Positions 1-5,823 of a stretch of 20,191 bases of DNA are shown piece after piece. The notes beneath the pieces are model-generated. The model was not told the DNA's origin. It saw only the letters and a list, made by a program, of their open reading frames with translations, and did no database searches. The stretch is taken from the IMG/VR virus record IMGVR_UViG_3300035691_000048, positions 1 to 20,191 of that record, one strand, 5' to 3'. Origin of the DNA: a virus. The number at the start of each line of letters is the position of its first letter. Positions within the stretch are counted from its first letter, which is position 1. Made by a program: the position numbers and the translations under genes.

Positions 1-66
1 ACGACGAGCGCGCTCAAGATGCACCACGAGGGCGGAGCGATGAGCGCGTCCGGGCAGACCCGATGA
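1..66 (+). CDS. C-terminal end of an upstream gene (partial)
   Basis: Frame 1 is open from the first base of the window to a TGA at 64-66, giving the last 21 residues of a protein whose start lies outside. The stop overlaps the ATG of the next gene (ATGA at 63-66), the tight coupling used throughout this region, which supports it being a real gene end. The tail is small and polar and shows no recognisable domain, so I assign no function. Confidence 0.55.
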   Translation, partial: TTSALKMHHEGGAMSASGQTR

Positions 67-494
67 AGAGGGTAGCGATCGGTCTGGCGATCATCATCTG
101 TACCATGCTCGGCAGCACAGCGGCGCACGCCCAGGGCGGGCTCCCGACCTCGGGGACGATCACGCCGAGCGACTCGGCCCCTCACTGGGGTGAGAAGGTC
201 TACTTCGACCTGACGGTCAACACGCCAGTCAGGGCGAGGCAGTTCTACGTCGTCGACACGTACTGCTACGACGACGCGGGCAACTTCCTGTTCTACGCTC
301 TCGACTACGGCGGCTCGCGTCTGGCGATCACGTTCGGAGGCCCGGACGGAGGGGCGTTCTACGAGGACAACGAGTGGCTCACAGACTCGCCAGGAGACTG
401 CGACGTCTACCTGCTGCTCGACTACCACAACGGCACCAAGCAGGAGGCCTTCACTCCTGCGCTCGCAGAGATCGAACTTCCGGTCTCAGCCTAA
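63..494 (+). CDS. Small exported protein with signal peptide, unknown function
   Basis: The 143-residue product starts with a clear Sec-type signal: a KR pair, a hydrophobic stretch at residues 5-20 and a likely signal peptidase site after AHA at 21-23. The mature part is about 120 residues, rich in Tyr, Asp and Gly, with two cysteines at about 68 and 113 that could form a disulfide outside the membrane. The ATG overlaps the preceding stop. The endolysin gene begins 15 bases downstream after a ggaga-type ribosome site, so this may belong to the lysis group, but that rests on position only. I do not recognise the family. Confidence 0.7.
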   Translation: MKRVAIGLAIIICTMLGSTAAHAQGGLPTSGTITPSDSAPHWGEKVYFDLTVNTPVRARQFYVVDTYCYDDAGNFLFYALDYGGSRLAITFGGPDGGAFYEDNEWLTDSPGDCDVYLLLDYHNGTKQEAFTPALAEIELPVSA

Positions 495-509
495 ACTACA
501 GGAGACAAG

Positions 510-1220
510 ATGACCGACGTCACACTCGGCGCGTGGGTGTTCGGAGGAGGCACCTACCACTTCATCCGGGGCAACCGGATGGGAGAGCTCCCTTCCCCAG
601 AGCTCTCTGACTACGACGCGCTGCGCGTCAACGCCGCGGTGAGAGCGATCCAGCGCCAGCTCGACGTGCAGGGGTTCGACCCGCACCGCTTCGACGGGGT
701 GTTCGGGTTCTTCACCGGTTACGCCACCAAGAGCTTCCAGAAGCACAAGGCCCTCAGGTACACTGACGGAAGCGTCGGTCGTACGACGATGGGCGAGCTA
801 CTGCGTCCGATCGTTCGCCGCCTGTCGGTACACAAGCAGGTGCCGCGAGCGATCATGGCCGGCATCCCGATCCACGAGTCAGGGTGGGACCCGGCCGCCG
901 TGGGGGCGTCGACTCCTCCAGAGCTCGGTCGCGACCGCGGCCTGTTCCAGATCAACTCCCTCGCCCACCCCGAGGTGACCGACGAGGACGCGTTCGACGC
1001 CGTGTTCAACCTGAACTGGGGCGCGAAGGCGCTCGTGGAGCGTCACGACAAGTACAGCCTGTCCAAGTTCGTAGACGACCCGTGGGACCCGGCCATCCTG
1101 GCTAACCTGAACCCGTCAGCCGCGGACGCCTGGGCGTTCGAGGGGACGACCCCCTCAGACAAGGGGCTCAAGTTCGTGGCCGACGTCAAGGCGTTCGGCC
1201 AGACGTACTGGACGGGGTAG
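510..1220 (+). CDS. Endolysin: peptidoglycan-binding plus lysozyme/transglycosylase-like domain
   Basis: The protein has 236 residues. Residues about 36-95 fit a peptidoglycan-binding repeat (AIQRQLDVQG, then FDGVFGFFT and TKSFQKHKAL). Residues about 105-235 fit a lysozyme-like or soluble transglycosylase-like fold: IHESGWDP at 121-128, with Glu123 the likely catalytic acid, then RGLFQINS at 143-150 and NLNWGAKAL at 167-175. There is no signal peptide, so it would need a holin or similar route to reach the wall. The ATG at 510 follows an aggaga ribosome site. The two membrane proteins directly downstream fit a lysis cassette. It would cut glycan strands of the host wall at the end of infection. 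The exact bond cut is not decided by the sequence. Confidence 0.85.
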   Translation: MTDVTLGAWVFGGGTYHFIRGNRMGELPSPELSDYDALRVNAAVRAIQRQLDVQGFDPHRFDGVFGFFTGYATKSFQKHKALRYTDGSVGRTTMGELLRPIVRRLSVHKQVPRAIMAGIPIHESGWDPAAVGASTPPELGRDRGLFQINSLAHPEVTDEDAFDAVFNLNWGAKALVERHDKYSLSKFVDDPWDPAILANLNPSAADAWAFEGTTPSDKGLKFVADVKAFGQTYWTG

Positions 1221-1221
1221 A

Positions 1222-1629
1222 GTGTTGTCACACCTGCCAGTGATGCAGATCCTCACGGGGATCGGCATCGTCATCGGACTCGTGCTTCTGGCCGGACTCG
1301 TGGCTGGCCAGTTCAGGCGCGGCGTGGTCGACGAGCTCAGGGACGCCCTGCAGACGGCCAAGACAGAGATCGACATCGAGCGCGCCCGCTCGGACCGCCT
1401 AGAGCGAGAGGCGCAGCAGCTTCGTACCGAGCTCGCCGGACTCCGCGCCGAGGTAGCGACGCTGCGGTCCGTGCTGACGGACGACCGCAAGCTGGCCTCG
1501 ACGATCGCCGAGGCGCTGCGCAGGGAGAACGATACACGCGCAGAGCACTTCATGGACGAGATCAAGGAGGCCATGGGTCGCCACACAGCCCTAGTAATCG
1601 AGGCCGTACAGAAGGAGCGCCAAGCATGA
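1222..1629 (+). CDS. Single-span membrane protein with long coiled coil (lysis-associated?)
   Basis: The GTG at 1222 is one base after the endolysin stop and is preceded by acgggg, giving 135 residues. An ATG at 1243 is an alternative start with a poorer ribosome site. Residues about 9-30 form one hydrophobic membrane span. Residues about 38-130 are highly charged with heptad-like Leu/Ala spacing, consistent with a coiled coil. The stop overlaps the next start (ATGA at 1626-1629). The position after the endolysin suggests a holin-like or spanin-like accessory, but no family motif proves it. Confidence 0.7.
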   Translation: MLSHLPVMQILTGIGIVIGLVLLAGLVAGQFRRGVVDELRDALQTAKTEIDIERARSDRLEREAQQLRTELAGLRAEVATLRSVLTDDRKLASTIAEALRRENDTRAEHFMDEIKEAMGRHTALVIEAVQKERQA

Positions 1630-2027
1630 CAGCAGAGACGAGCCAGCCCCGCGAGGGCATCGACAGGGCTCTAGAACACGCAGATCGTGCCGGACGGCTC
1701 AACGCGTTCCGTACGGTCGTCAGCGTCATCTCGCTCGTCCTGATCATCGCCCTGTTCATGGTCTGGGTCGTGTTCGGTCAGTCCACGGTCAACCACCAGA
1801 ACACCCAGATCCTCTCGGCCGTTCAGACTGACCTGCAGCACCTCGAGGACCACATCGACCTGAGCATCCAGAACAACTCGATCGGTGACCGCGTCATCGT
1901 GTGCCTGCTCAACGTAGAGCCTGACGCCCGAACGAACGCGACGACGCAGAGGTGCCTGACGGCTGCCAGGCACGGCAGGGACAGCATCAAGGTCAAGCAC
2001 TCGTCGTCACCGTCACCGTCACCGTAG
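1626..2027 (+). CDS. Single-span membrane protein (possible holin-like)
   Basis: This 133-residue protein has a polar N-terminus, one strong membrane span at about residues 29-50 (VVSVISLVLIIALFMVWVVF), a probably helical extramembrane part and two cysteines at about 98 and 110. The C-terminus is Ser-Pro repeated, encoded by a hexanucleotide repeat. Its start overlaps the stop of the preceding membrane protein by four bases, so the two are probably translated together and may act together. The second membrane protein after an endolysin is often part of lysis control; that is inference from position. Confidence 0.7.
   Translation: MTAETSQPREGIDRALEHADRAGRLNAFRTVVSVISLVLIIALFMVWVVFGQSTVNHQNTQILSAVQTDLQHLEDHIDLSIQNNSIGDRVIVCLLNVEPDARTNATTQRCLTAARHGRDSIKVKHSSSPSPSP
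2007..2024 (+). repeat. Short tandem repeat TCACCG x3
   Basis: Three perfect copies of the hexamer TCACCG encode the Ser-Pro tail just before the TAG stop. Such an in-frame repeat could change length by slippage without disturbing the reading frame. Confidence 0.8.
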
Positions 2028-2035
2028 GAGGAACG

Positions 2036-2269
2036 ATGGCATCACTAGCCGTGACGCTCGACGACGTCGAGCAGAGACTGGAGAGACCGCTCGCACCGCA
2101 CGAGCATGCGATGGTCGCCAAGATGTACAGGACCGGCATGGACACGAACTACATCGTTAGCGTTCTAGCCGAGCCTGAAGACCCCGAGCCGTCGGACGAC
2201 GAGCTCATCACGACCAGATACGAGGCGACCGTTGCAGGTCCGCAGGACATCACGGGCGTCTGGGGCTAG
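2036..2269 (+). CDS. Small acidic protein, unknown
   Basis: The ATG at 2036 is preceded at good spacing by taggaggaac, one of the best ribosome sites in the window, so I use it rather than the longer reading frame beginning inside the preceding gene. The product has 77 residues with a helical N-terminal half (VTLDDVEQRLERPLAPHE) and an acidic, Pro-rich middle. No known motif is visible. The HNH gene downstream overlaps its 3' end by about 38 bases in another frame. Confidence 0.65.
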   Translation: MASLAVTLDDVEQRLERPLAPHEHAMVAKMYRTGMDTNYIVSVLAEPEDPEPSDDELITTRYEATVAGPQDITGVWG

Positions 2270-2549
2270 GATCTGCAACCACCCAGGCTGCCCGGTCGTC
2301 ATCGAGTCGGGAGCGTACTGCTCCGAGCACCGGATCAGGGTCGGCGGCAGCCGGTGGCTGAAGCTGCAGAAGTCCAAGCTGCGGGCGAACCCGATCTGCG
2401 AGATCTGCGAGCGTGTGTTCGCCACGGAGGTCGACCACATTCGCGAGCTACAGGACGGCGGCGGGGAGTTCGACTGGGACAACCTACAGTCGCTCTGCCA
2501 CGATTGCCACCTAGAGAAGAGCAACGAGAGGAGGAGAGTCGTTGGATGA
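2232..2549 (+). CDS. HNH endonuclease
   Basis: The product is about 105 residues if the TTG at 2232 is used. The start is uncertain, since no in-frame ATG or GTG is available near the domain. An N-terminal Cys/His cluster (C15, C20, C30, H33) may bind zinc. The HNH fold follows: CEIC at 56-59, VDHI with the catalytic His near 69, an Asn near 84 in WDNLQSL, and CHDC at 89-92. This is a metal-dependent DNA-cutting ββα-metal protein. Phage HNH genes act either as homing nucleases or as packaging helpers; this one is far from the terminase genes, so free-standing homing is at least as likely. It overlaps the next start at its end. Confidence 0.75.
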   Translation: MQVRRTSRASGARICNHPGCPVVIESGAYCSEHRIRVGGSRWLKLQKSKLRANPICEICERVFATEVDHIRELQDGGGEFDWDNLQSLCHDCHLEKSNERRRVVG

Positions 2550-2739
2550 CGACATGATCGACGTCGGTCTCGGAATCAAGACCTCGTGCGAGCTGTGTCC
2601 CTGGGTCAGCAACAGCTACCCGTACGGTACGAGCGGCCAGACCCAGGCCGAGGACGAGCTGTCCGAGCACCAGATCCACGACCACCCGCGAGGGTCAGAC
2701 GGGGTTCGCCTCGGCGTGTACATGGACGAGCCGCAATGA
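2542..2739 (+). CDS. Small zinc-finger-like protein
   Basis: The TTG at 2542 follows gagaggaggag at the correct distance, whereas the ATG at 2554 is too far from it, so I choose the TTG start and 65 residues. C16 and C19 followed by H43, H46 and H48 give a CxxC...HxxH pattern that could hold one zinc ion. The gene overlaps the HNH stop by a few bases and its own stop overlaps the next ATG. The function is unknown; a nucleic-acid or protein-binding adaptor is a guess. Confidence 0.6.
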   Translation: MDDDMIDVGLGIKTSCELCPWVSNSYPYGTSGQTQAEDELSEHQIHDHPRGSDGVRLGVYMDEPQ

Positions 2740-2924
2740 GTGACTACCGAGTTCGAGTCGTCAGGAAGAAGGGACTGAAGCAGAAGTTCCACGTGCGGAT
2801 CGAGTATCGGTGGAACGGAGATGTCCTGTTCACCTCCGAGAACTACGTGAATGCCTCGTACGCGCGGAAGCTCGGCCGATCGTTCGCTGATCTCCTCGAC
2901 GCCGTGTTCGAGGACGAGACATGA
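2736..2924 (+). CDS. Small basic protein, unknown
   Basis: It starts at the ATG of an ATGA overlap with the previous gene and gives 62 residues. The N-terminal half is rich in Arg and Lys with alternating hydrophobic residues that suggest β-strands; the C-terminal half is probably helical (ARKLGRSFADLLDAVFEDE). No motif is recognised. It is supported by start-stop coupling on both sides and by high-GC codon use. Confidence 0.6.
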   Translation: MSDYRVRVVRKKGLKQKFHVRIEYRWNGDVLFTSENYVNASYARKLGRSFADLLDAVFEDET

Positions 2925-3079
2925 AGGACATCTATCTCGAAGACCTGGTCGAGATCGTGAAAGACGGAGAGTCTACAGTCGTGAAGGTCGTAGGCTTTCC
3001 AGACAGCCCGGAGCGGGGGAAGTTCGGGATCATGTTCCAGGTCCCGGAGATGGACAAGCCGGTGGAGGCGTCCTGGTGA
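2921..3079 (+). CDS. Very small protein, unknown
   Basis: A 52-residue reading frame starts at an ATGA overlap (2921) and ends in a GTGA overlap with the next gene (3076-3079). It is acidic at the start (MKDIYLEDLVEIVKDGE) and looks like a small β-rich fold. It is supported only by coupling and codon use. Confidence 0.55.
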   Translation: MKDIYLEDLVEIVKDGESTVVKVVGFPDSPERGKFGIMFQVPEMDKPVEASW

Positions 3080-3492
3080 GTGAGCCGATGCGCCCGTGGT
3101 ACGTGGCGCTCTGGGTCCTGAGCGTTCTCGCGCTCCTCGGTCTGTTCGCGTACGGCGCCACTCCCACGCAGTGGTCGACGGCGTTCGTCGTGCTGTTCCT
3201 CGTCCCCGAGCTCGTCGGGCTCAGGACGGAGAGCGACGCGCTGCCGCCCCTGACGCACGTCGTGAGGCTGTGGTCGCCTCGCTGGCTGACCTACGCCGCC
3301 ACCGGCGCTCTAGGCGCGTGGATGGCCGTCGCGTGGTTCGAAGTCGCGGTACACCCGCTGATCGTTGAAGTCATCATCTCAGGCATGGTGTTCTGGCTGG
3401 TCGAGCACTGGCGAGAGGCCTACGACGCCTGGGCGAAGGTACAGCAAGGAGATGAGATCAAGCTTTGGCCCACGAACGCGCTTCCAGCCTAG
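3076..3492 (+). CDS. Multi-span membrane protein
   Basis: The GTG at 3076 overlaps the previous stop (GTGA) and gives 138 residues; an in-frame ATG at 3088 is an alternative. Hydrophobic stretches at about residues 9-27, 33-48, 70-88 and 93-109 predict three or four membrane spans, followed by a charged amphipathic tail. The size and topology would suit a holin or another inner-membrane phage protein, but there is no decisive motif. The next gene begins inside its 3' end. Confidence 0.6.
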   Translation: MSEPMRPWYVALWVLSVLALLGLFAYGATPTQWSTAFVVLFLVPELVGLRTESDALPPLTHVVRLWSPRWLTYAATGALGAWMAVAWFEVAVHPLIVEVIISGMVFWLVEHWREAYDAWAKVQQGDEIKLWPTNALPA

Positions 3493-4181
3493 GCCGCCTC
3501 CCGCACAAGCTCGACGAGCGTGACTACCTGCTTCGCGACACGCCGAGGTTCGAGGCCGCCCAGAGAGACAAGCTCGAGTCGGTCGTCTGGTGGAGCATGG
3601 CCGGACACGGCATGAGGATCGACCAGGGGCAGGAGGGGACCTGCGTCGGGCACGGCTGCACGAACGTGCTGATGGCCGGTCCCGTCACACACCCGCACTT
3701 CGCCGCGTTCGACAGTCCGTCGGACGCGCACCTGTTCGCCCGTCAGCTGTACTTCGACGCGACAGGCGACTCTACCTACCAGCAGGGTGCCTACACCCGC
3801 GACGCGCTCAACGTGCTCGTGAAGCGCGGACAGATCGCCTCGTATCACGCCCTCAGGTCGGTGTCGGAGATCGTCACCACGCTTCAGAGCATCGGCCCGG
3901 TCACCTTCGGGTCTGACTGGTACGAGTCGATGTTCACTCCGCACACCCAGTACGAGAACAGCTACCTGAAGGTCGACAAGAGTAGCGGCCTGGCCGGCGG
4001 ACACCTCTACTCCCTGACCGGAGTCGACCTGTCTCCGATCCACGGAGGACCCGAGTTCGTCAGGATGGAGAACTCGTGGGGTCCGGGCTGGGGTCACGAC
4101 GGCACAGCACGGATCACGCTCGACGACCTCGCGGTCCTGTTCGACGGGGACTGCTTCTTCCTCGCGGAGCAGGCCTTCTGA
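3465..4181 (+). CDS. Papain-like (C1-type) cysteine peptidase
   Basis: The 238-residue protein shows the full papain catalytic set. The oxyanion Gln54 and nucleophile Cys60 lie in DQGQEGTCVGHG, spaced as in papain. The catalytic His180 is in AGGHLYSLTG and Asn203 in MENSWGPGWGHDG, followed by GTARI. There is no pro-region, signal peptide or membrane span, so it would act in the host cytoplasm or within particles. I choose the TTG at 3465, inside the end of the membrane protein gene; aaggaga lies somewhat far upstream, so the start is less certain than the domain. The substrate is unknown; processing of a phage structural protein or attack on a host protein are both possible. Confidence 0.8.
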   Translation: MAHERASSLGRLPHKLDERDYLLRDTPRFEAAQRDKLESVVWWSMAGHGMRIDQGQEGTCVGHGCTNVLMAGPVTHPHFAAFDSPSDAHLFARQLYFDATGDSTYQQGAYTRDALNVLVKRGQIASYHALRSVSEIVTTLQSIGPVTFGSDWYESMFTPHTQYENSYLKVDKSSGLAGGHLYSLTGVDLSPIHGGPEFVRMENSWGPGWGHDGTARITLDDLAVLFDGDCFFLAEQAF

Positions 4182-4417
4182 TGATCTACTGCTACAGGTG
4201 TGAGGACTGCGGAGCTCGCCTAGAACGGGCGACCCGCACGGCCCCGTTCCGTTGCCCCGAGTGCGACGGCGCGGTCACGATGAAGAGAGACTACCAGGCC
4301 GAGGGCGTCGGGATCGGTGCCGGGGTGCTCGCCAGCAAGATGAGCAAGGGAGTCCAGGACGCCCGCACGTTCCATCAGTGGGCAGAGGGGGAGGCAGACG
4401 CCGTGGGACTGAAGTGA
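4181..4417 (+). CDS. Small zinc-ribbon protein
   Basis: The ATG shares one base with the preceding stop (TGATG) and gives 78 residues. Two CxxC knuckles, at 7-10 and 25-28 (CEDC and CPEC), form a zinc-ribbon like those of FmdB-type small proteins. A Gly-rich linker and a helical tail follow. The stop overlaps the next GTG. Zinc-ribbons of this size often bind nucleic acid or a partner protein; the role is not known. Confidence 0.7.
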   Translation: MIYCYRCEDCGARLERATRTAPFRCPECDGAVTMKRDYQAEGVGIGAGVLASKMSKGVQDARTFHQWAEGEADAVGLK

Positions 4418-4656
4418 ACAGGGCCGAGAGGCGCGCCGCAGCCAGGAAGATGGTCACCAGGGCCGGCCCAGACGGCGAGAAGCAGAGCGGAGAGAGCACT
4501 CGCCGGGTCAGGTCCAAGCTGGCCGAGGCGATGAAAAGCCCGCTGGCTGAGCAGGCAGCTGTCGGCACGAAGCCGCAGCTGAGACAGATCGATGAGGACA
4601 CTGCGATCACCGAGAGCGGGCTAGTCGTGCCGACGGAGGGGCTCGTAGTGCCGTGA
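4414..4656 (+). CDS. Small basic protein with NRAERR start, unknown
   Basis: The GTG start sits in a GTGA overlap with the previous gene and gives 80 residues. The N-terminus NRAERRAAARK is strongly basic and helical. The middle is charged and the end is hydrophobic (LVVPTEGLVVP, a small repeat). Similar NRAERR starts are, as I recall, common in small proteins of actinobacterial phages, without an assigned role. The stop overlaps the next GTG. Confidence 0.6.
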   Translation: MNRAERRAAARKMVTRAGPDGEKQSGESTRRVRSKLAEAMKSPLAEQAAVGTKPQLRQIDEDTAITESGLVVPTEGLVVP

Positions 4657-4865
4657 GGTGGCAGACGTCCTGGCCGGGTGACTCCACCTACGGGTTCGAG
4701 TGTCCTGAGCCGGGGTGCGAGCAGGCGGCCTCGATCTCCTACACCTTCACGCTGCCAGCAGCCGGCCCAGGGCCGCGCGGGGCCGAGAGCGTGATCGAGT
4801 TCGCTCGGGTGGTGTGCGTCGCAGGACACCACCTAGACGTCGAGGTCGATGACGTCGTGTATTAG
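4653..4865 (+). CDS. Small protein with Cys/His cluster, last gene before tRNA array
   Basis: The GTG start is in a GTGA overlap and gives 70 residues. C17 and C22 in the N-terminal half and C55 with H59/H60 near the C-terminus could form one zinc site. The C-terminus is acidic (LDVEVDDVVY). It closes the coupled run of small genes, and the structured leader of the tRNA array begins right after its TAG. Confidence 0.6.
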   Translation: MRWQTSWPGDSTYGFECPEPGCEQAASISYTFTLPAAGPGPRGAESVIEFARVVCVAGHHLDVEVDDVVY

Positions 4866-4867
4866 TT

Positions 4868-4937
4868 GCAAGGCATCAAAACCCTTCGGCACCCTTGCCG
4901 CGGGGGCCTATAAGTGTACAGGGATTGTGAAATCCCT
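4868..4937 (+). promoter_or_regulatory. Structured leader ahead of the tRNA array
   Basis: GCAAGG (4868-4873) can pair with CCTTGC (4893-4898). A second hairpin, AGGGATT-GTGA-AATCCCT (4920-4937), has seven pairs closed by a GNRA tetraloop. Between them TATAAG (4909-4914) resembles a -10 box, but I see no well-spaced -35, so a promoter is only possible. The stretch separates the protein operon from the first tRNA and may act as a processing or transcription signal. Confidence 0.4.
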
Positions 4938-4950
4938 TGCTACAACGTGC

Positions 4951-5024
4951 TGCTCGCTGGTCCAACGGCACGACACCGGGCTCATAATCCGGGGGACAGG
5001 GTTCGACTCCCTGGCGAGCGACCA
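4951..5024 (+). tRNA. tRNA-Met (CAT)
   Basis: The cloverleaf has acceptor TGCTCGC/GCGAGCG, anticodon loop CTCATAA and T arm CAGGG-TTCGACT-CCCTG, with an encoded CCA at 5022-5024. The weak T1-G72 pair and the G-rich lower anticodon stem are reminiscent of an initiator, while T11-A24 is elongator-like. It could be elongator Met, fMet or, if lysidine-modified, Ile. Confidence 0.85.
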
Positions 5025-5025
5025 C

Positions 5026-5101
5026 GGGGCTCAGAAGACGATCTGGAGATGTCACCAGCTTTGCAAGCTGGAGAGCGCGGGTTCGATTCCCCGGGGCTCC
5101 A
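5026..5101 (+). tRNA. tRNA-Ala (TGC), unusual D arm
   Basis: Acceptor GGGGCTC pairs with GGGCTCC and contains the G3-T70 wobble that marks alanine tRNAs; A73 follows. The anticodon loop TTTGCAA is in a perfect CCAGC/GCTGG stem. The D region is abnormal: the best stem, GACG/TGTC, leaves about two extra bases after the acceptor, and the T stem has one mismatch. No CCA is encoded. Confidence 0.75.
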
Positions 5102-5103
5102 CT

Positions 5104-5149
5104 GAGAGGATGCCAGACACCACGTTCCGGCGTGATCCGGACTCCTCTC
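5104..5149 (+). ncRNA. Minihelix-like hairpin element A
   Basis: GAGAGGA (5104-5110) pairs perfectly with TCCTCTC (5143-5149), an outer stem of acceptor length. Just inside the 3' strand is a smaller hairpin, TCCGG-CGTGAT-CCGGA, in T-arm position; an alternative CACG/CGTG hairpin competes with it. There is no anticodon arm and no TTCGA loop, so it is not a normal tRNA. There is no run of T after it. Confidence 0.5.
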
Positions 5150-5153
5150 GCTT

Positions 5154-5231
5154 ACCCGTCTAGCTCAACGGACAGAGCGAGTGGCTACGAACCACTGACG
5201 TGACCGGGTTCGACTCCTGGGACGGGTACCA
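5154..5231 (+). tRNA. tRNA-Arg (ACG)
   Basis: Acceptor ACCCGTC/GACGGGT, D stem GCTC/GAGC, anticodon stem AGTGG/CCACT around CTACGAA, and T arm CCGGG-TTCGACT-CCTGG all pair. A73 and an encoded CCA end at 5231. The next tRNA starts after a single C. Confidence 0.92.
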
Positions 5232-5232
5232 C

Positions 5233-5313
5233 GTGTAGGCTGGGCATTGGCGAGCCCCGCTGGCTGTAAACCAGTCGTCTATGGCTGTGGGGGTTCGACT
5301 CCCTCCCTACACA
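5233..5313 (+). tRNA. tRNA-Tyr (GTA)
   Basis: Acceptor GTGTAGG pairs with CCTACAC. Anticodon loop CTGTAAA lies in a GCTGG/CCAGT stem, followed by the long variable region expected of bacterial Tyr and a GGGGG-TTCGACT-CCCTC T arm. A73 is present without CCA. Confidence 0.9.
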
Positions 5314-5315
5314 CT

Positions 5316-5347
5316 AGGATCGCGCCGCGTTAGGTCGCGGAGATCCT
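5316..5347 (+). ncRNA. Minihelix-like hairpin element B
   Basis: AGGATC (5316-5321) pairs with GATCCT (5342-5347) and encloses CCGCG-TTAGGT-CGCGG. The inner hairpin lies one base from the 3' outer strand and three bases from the 5' strand. It fills the whole space between the Tyr tRNA and the next one. No T-run follows, so a plain terminator is unlikely. Confidence 0.55.
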
Positions 5348-5349
5348 GC

Positions 5350-5422
5350 AGTCCTCTAGCCCAAAGGAAGAGGCAGCGGTTTCAAGCCCCGCTCAGTCCC
5401 GGTTCGAGTCCGGGGAGGACTA
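5350..5422 (+). tRNA. tRNA with CAA anticodon (Leu?), short variable loop
   Basis: Acceptor AGTCCTC/GAGGACT, D stem GCC/GGC and T arm CCCGG-TTCGAGT-CCGGG are clean. Standard numbering puts CAA at 34-36 in loop TTCAAGC, with a T31-C39 mismatch. The variable region is only five bases, unlike class II leucine tRNAs. If the loop slips by one, TCA (reads TGA) or TTC (Glu) becomes possible, so the amino acid is uncertain. Confidence 0.7.
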
Positions 5423-5423
5423 C

Positions 5424-5488
5424 TAGGACCCACTATAGAGCGCCGGAACTACCCGGATGGGACGGAGAGAGACCGTCATTGGGTCCTA
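5424..5488 (+). ncRNA. Minihelix-like hairpin element C
   Basis: TAGGACCCA (5424-5432) pairs perfectly over nine bases with TGGGTCCTA (5480-5488). Inside are CCGG-AACTAC-CCGG and, next to the 3' strand, a five-pair, seven-base-loop hairpin GACGG-AGAGAGA-CCGTC shaped like a T arm but lacking TTCGA. It has tRNA-like proportions without a D arm or usable anticodon loop. Confidence 0.55.
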
Positions 5489-5491
5489 CAT

Positions 5492-5574
5492 GCCGCTCTG
5501 GTGGAACTGGAAGACACACCGGTCTTAGAAACCGACGTCCTTTGGGCATCCGGGTTCGACTCCCGGGGGCGGTA
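5492..5574 (+). tRNA. tRNA-Leu (TAG)
   Basis: Acceptor GCCGCTC pairs with GGGCGGT using wobble at 1-72 and 6-67. Anticodon loop CTTAGAA reads CUA codons. The long variable arm contains GTCC/GGC pairing, as expected for Leu, and the T arm is CCGGG-TTCGACT-CCCGG. A73 is present without CCA. Confidence 0.87.
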
Positions 5575-5585
5575 CGAAGTAACAA

Positions 5586-5659
5586 CGGCCTCTAGCTCAT
5601 CGGGTTAGAGCACCCGTCTGATATGCGGGAGGTGCGAGGTTCAAGACCTCGGGGGCCGA
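5586..5659 (+). tRNA. tRNA-Ile (GAT)
   Basis: Acceptor CGGCCTC pairs with GGGGCCG. The D stem GCTC/GAGC is intact, anticodon loop CTGATAT lies in CCCGT/GCGGG, and the T arm is CGAGG-TTCAAGA-CCTCG. A73 is present without CCA. Confidence 0.9.
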
Positions 5660-5661
5660 CG

Positions 5662-5733
5662 GACGGAGCAGGCCGTTCTCGCGAGCTCTGCAGGGCTCGG
5701 ATCGCCTGTACAGCGGGTGTGACTCCCGCACCA
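5662..5733 (+). pseudogene. tRNA relic or tRNA-like element ending in ACCA
   Basis: Three hairpins occur in cloverleaf order: ACGG/CCGT, CGAGC/GCTCG around TCTGCAGG (GCA possible), and GCGGG-TGTGACT-CCCGC. The last is followed directly by ACCA, one base before the Ser tRNA, as at the other encoded-CCA junctions. No convincing acceptor stem can be formed; the best try, GACGGAG/CTCCCGC, has two mismatches and destroys the T arm. It occupies a tRNA slot but looks decayed. Confidence 0.45.
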
Positions 5734-5734
5734 C

Positions 5735-5819
5735 GGTAGGTTCGCTATCGGCACAGCAACCCGGTTGCTAACCGGCTGGCCCCGCGAGGGGTCTCGGGGT
5801 TCGACTCCCCGGCCTACCT
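5735..5819 (+). tRNA. tRNA-Ser (GCT)
   Basis: Acceptor GGTAGGT pairs with GCCTACC. Anticodon loop TTGCTAA sits in CCGG/CCGG, the long variable arm is CCCC-GCGA-GGGG, and the T arm is CGGGG-TTCGACT-CCCCG. T73 is followed by encoded CCA (5820-5822), then one base before the next tRNA. Confidence 0.9.
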
Positions 5820-5823
5820 CCAT

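Noticed and set aside
2851-3075. N-terminal extension of the multi-span membrane protein frame
   Set aside because: This part overlaps two smaller coupled genes in other frames and is Arg-rich without hydrophobic spans; the GTG at 3076 in a GTGA overlap is the better start.
3489-4097. Minus-strand frame of 202 codons
   Set aside because: It is the mirror of the papain-like peptidase, whose catalytic motifs prove the plus strand.
5104-5488. Elements A, B and C as additional normal tRNAs
   Set aside because: None has a TTCRANN loop or a seven-base anticodon loop with T33 in a five-pair stem, so they were kept as hairpin elements.
4849-5595. Plus-strand reading frames of about 100 codons through the first tRNAs
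   Set aside because: They are read entirely through folded tRNAs and hairpins and repeat translated T-arm motifs (GFDSP, RVRLP); no ribosome sites and no domain.
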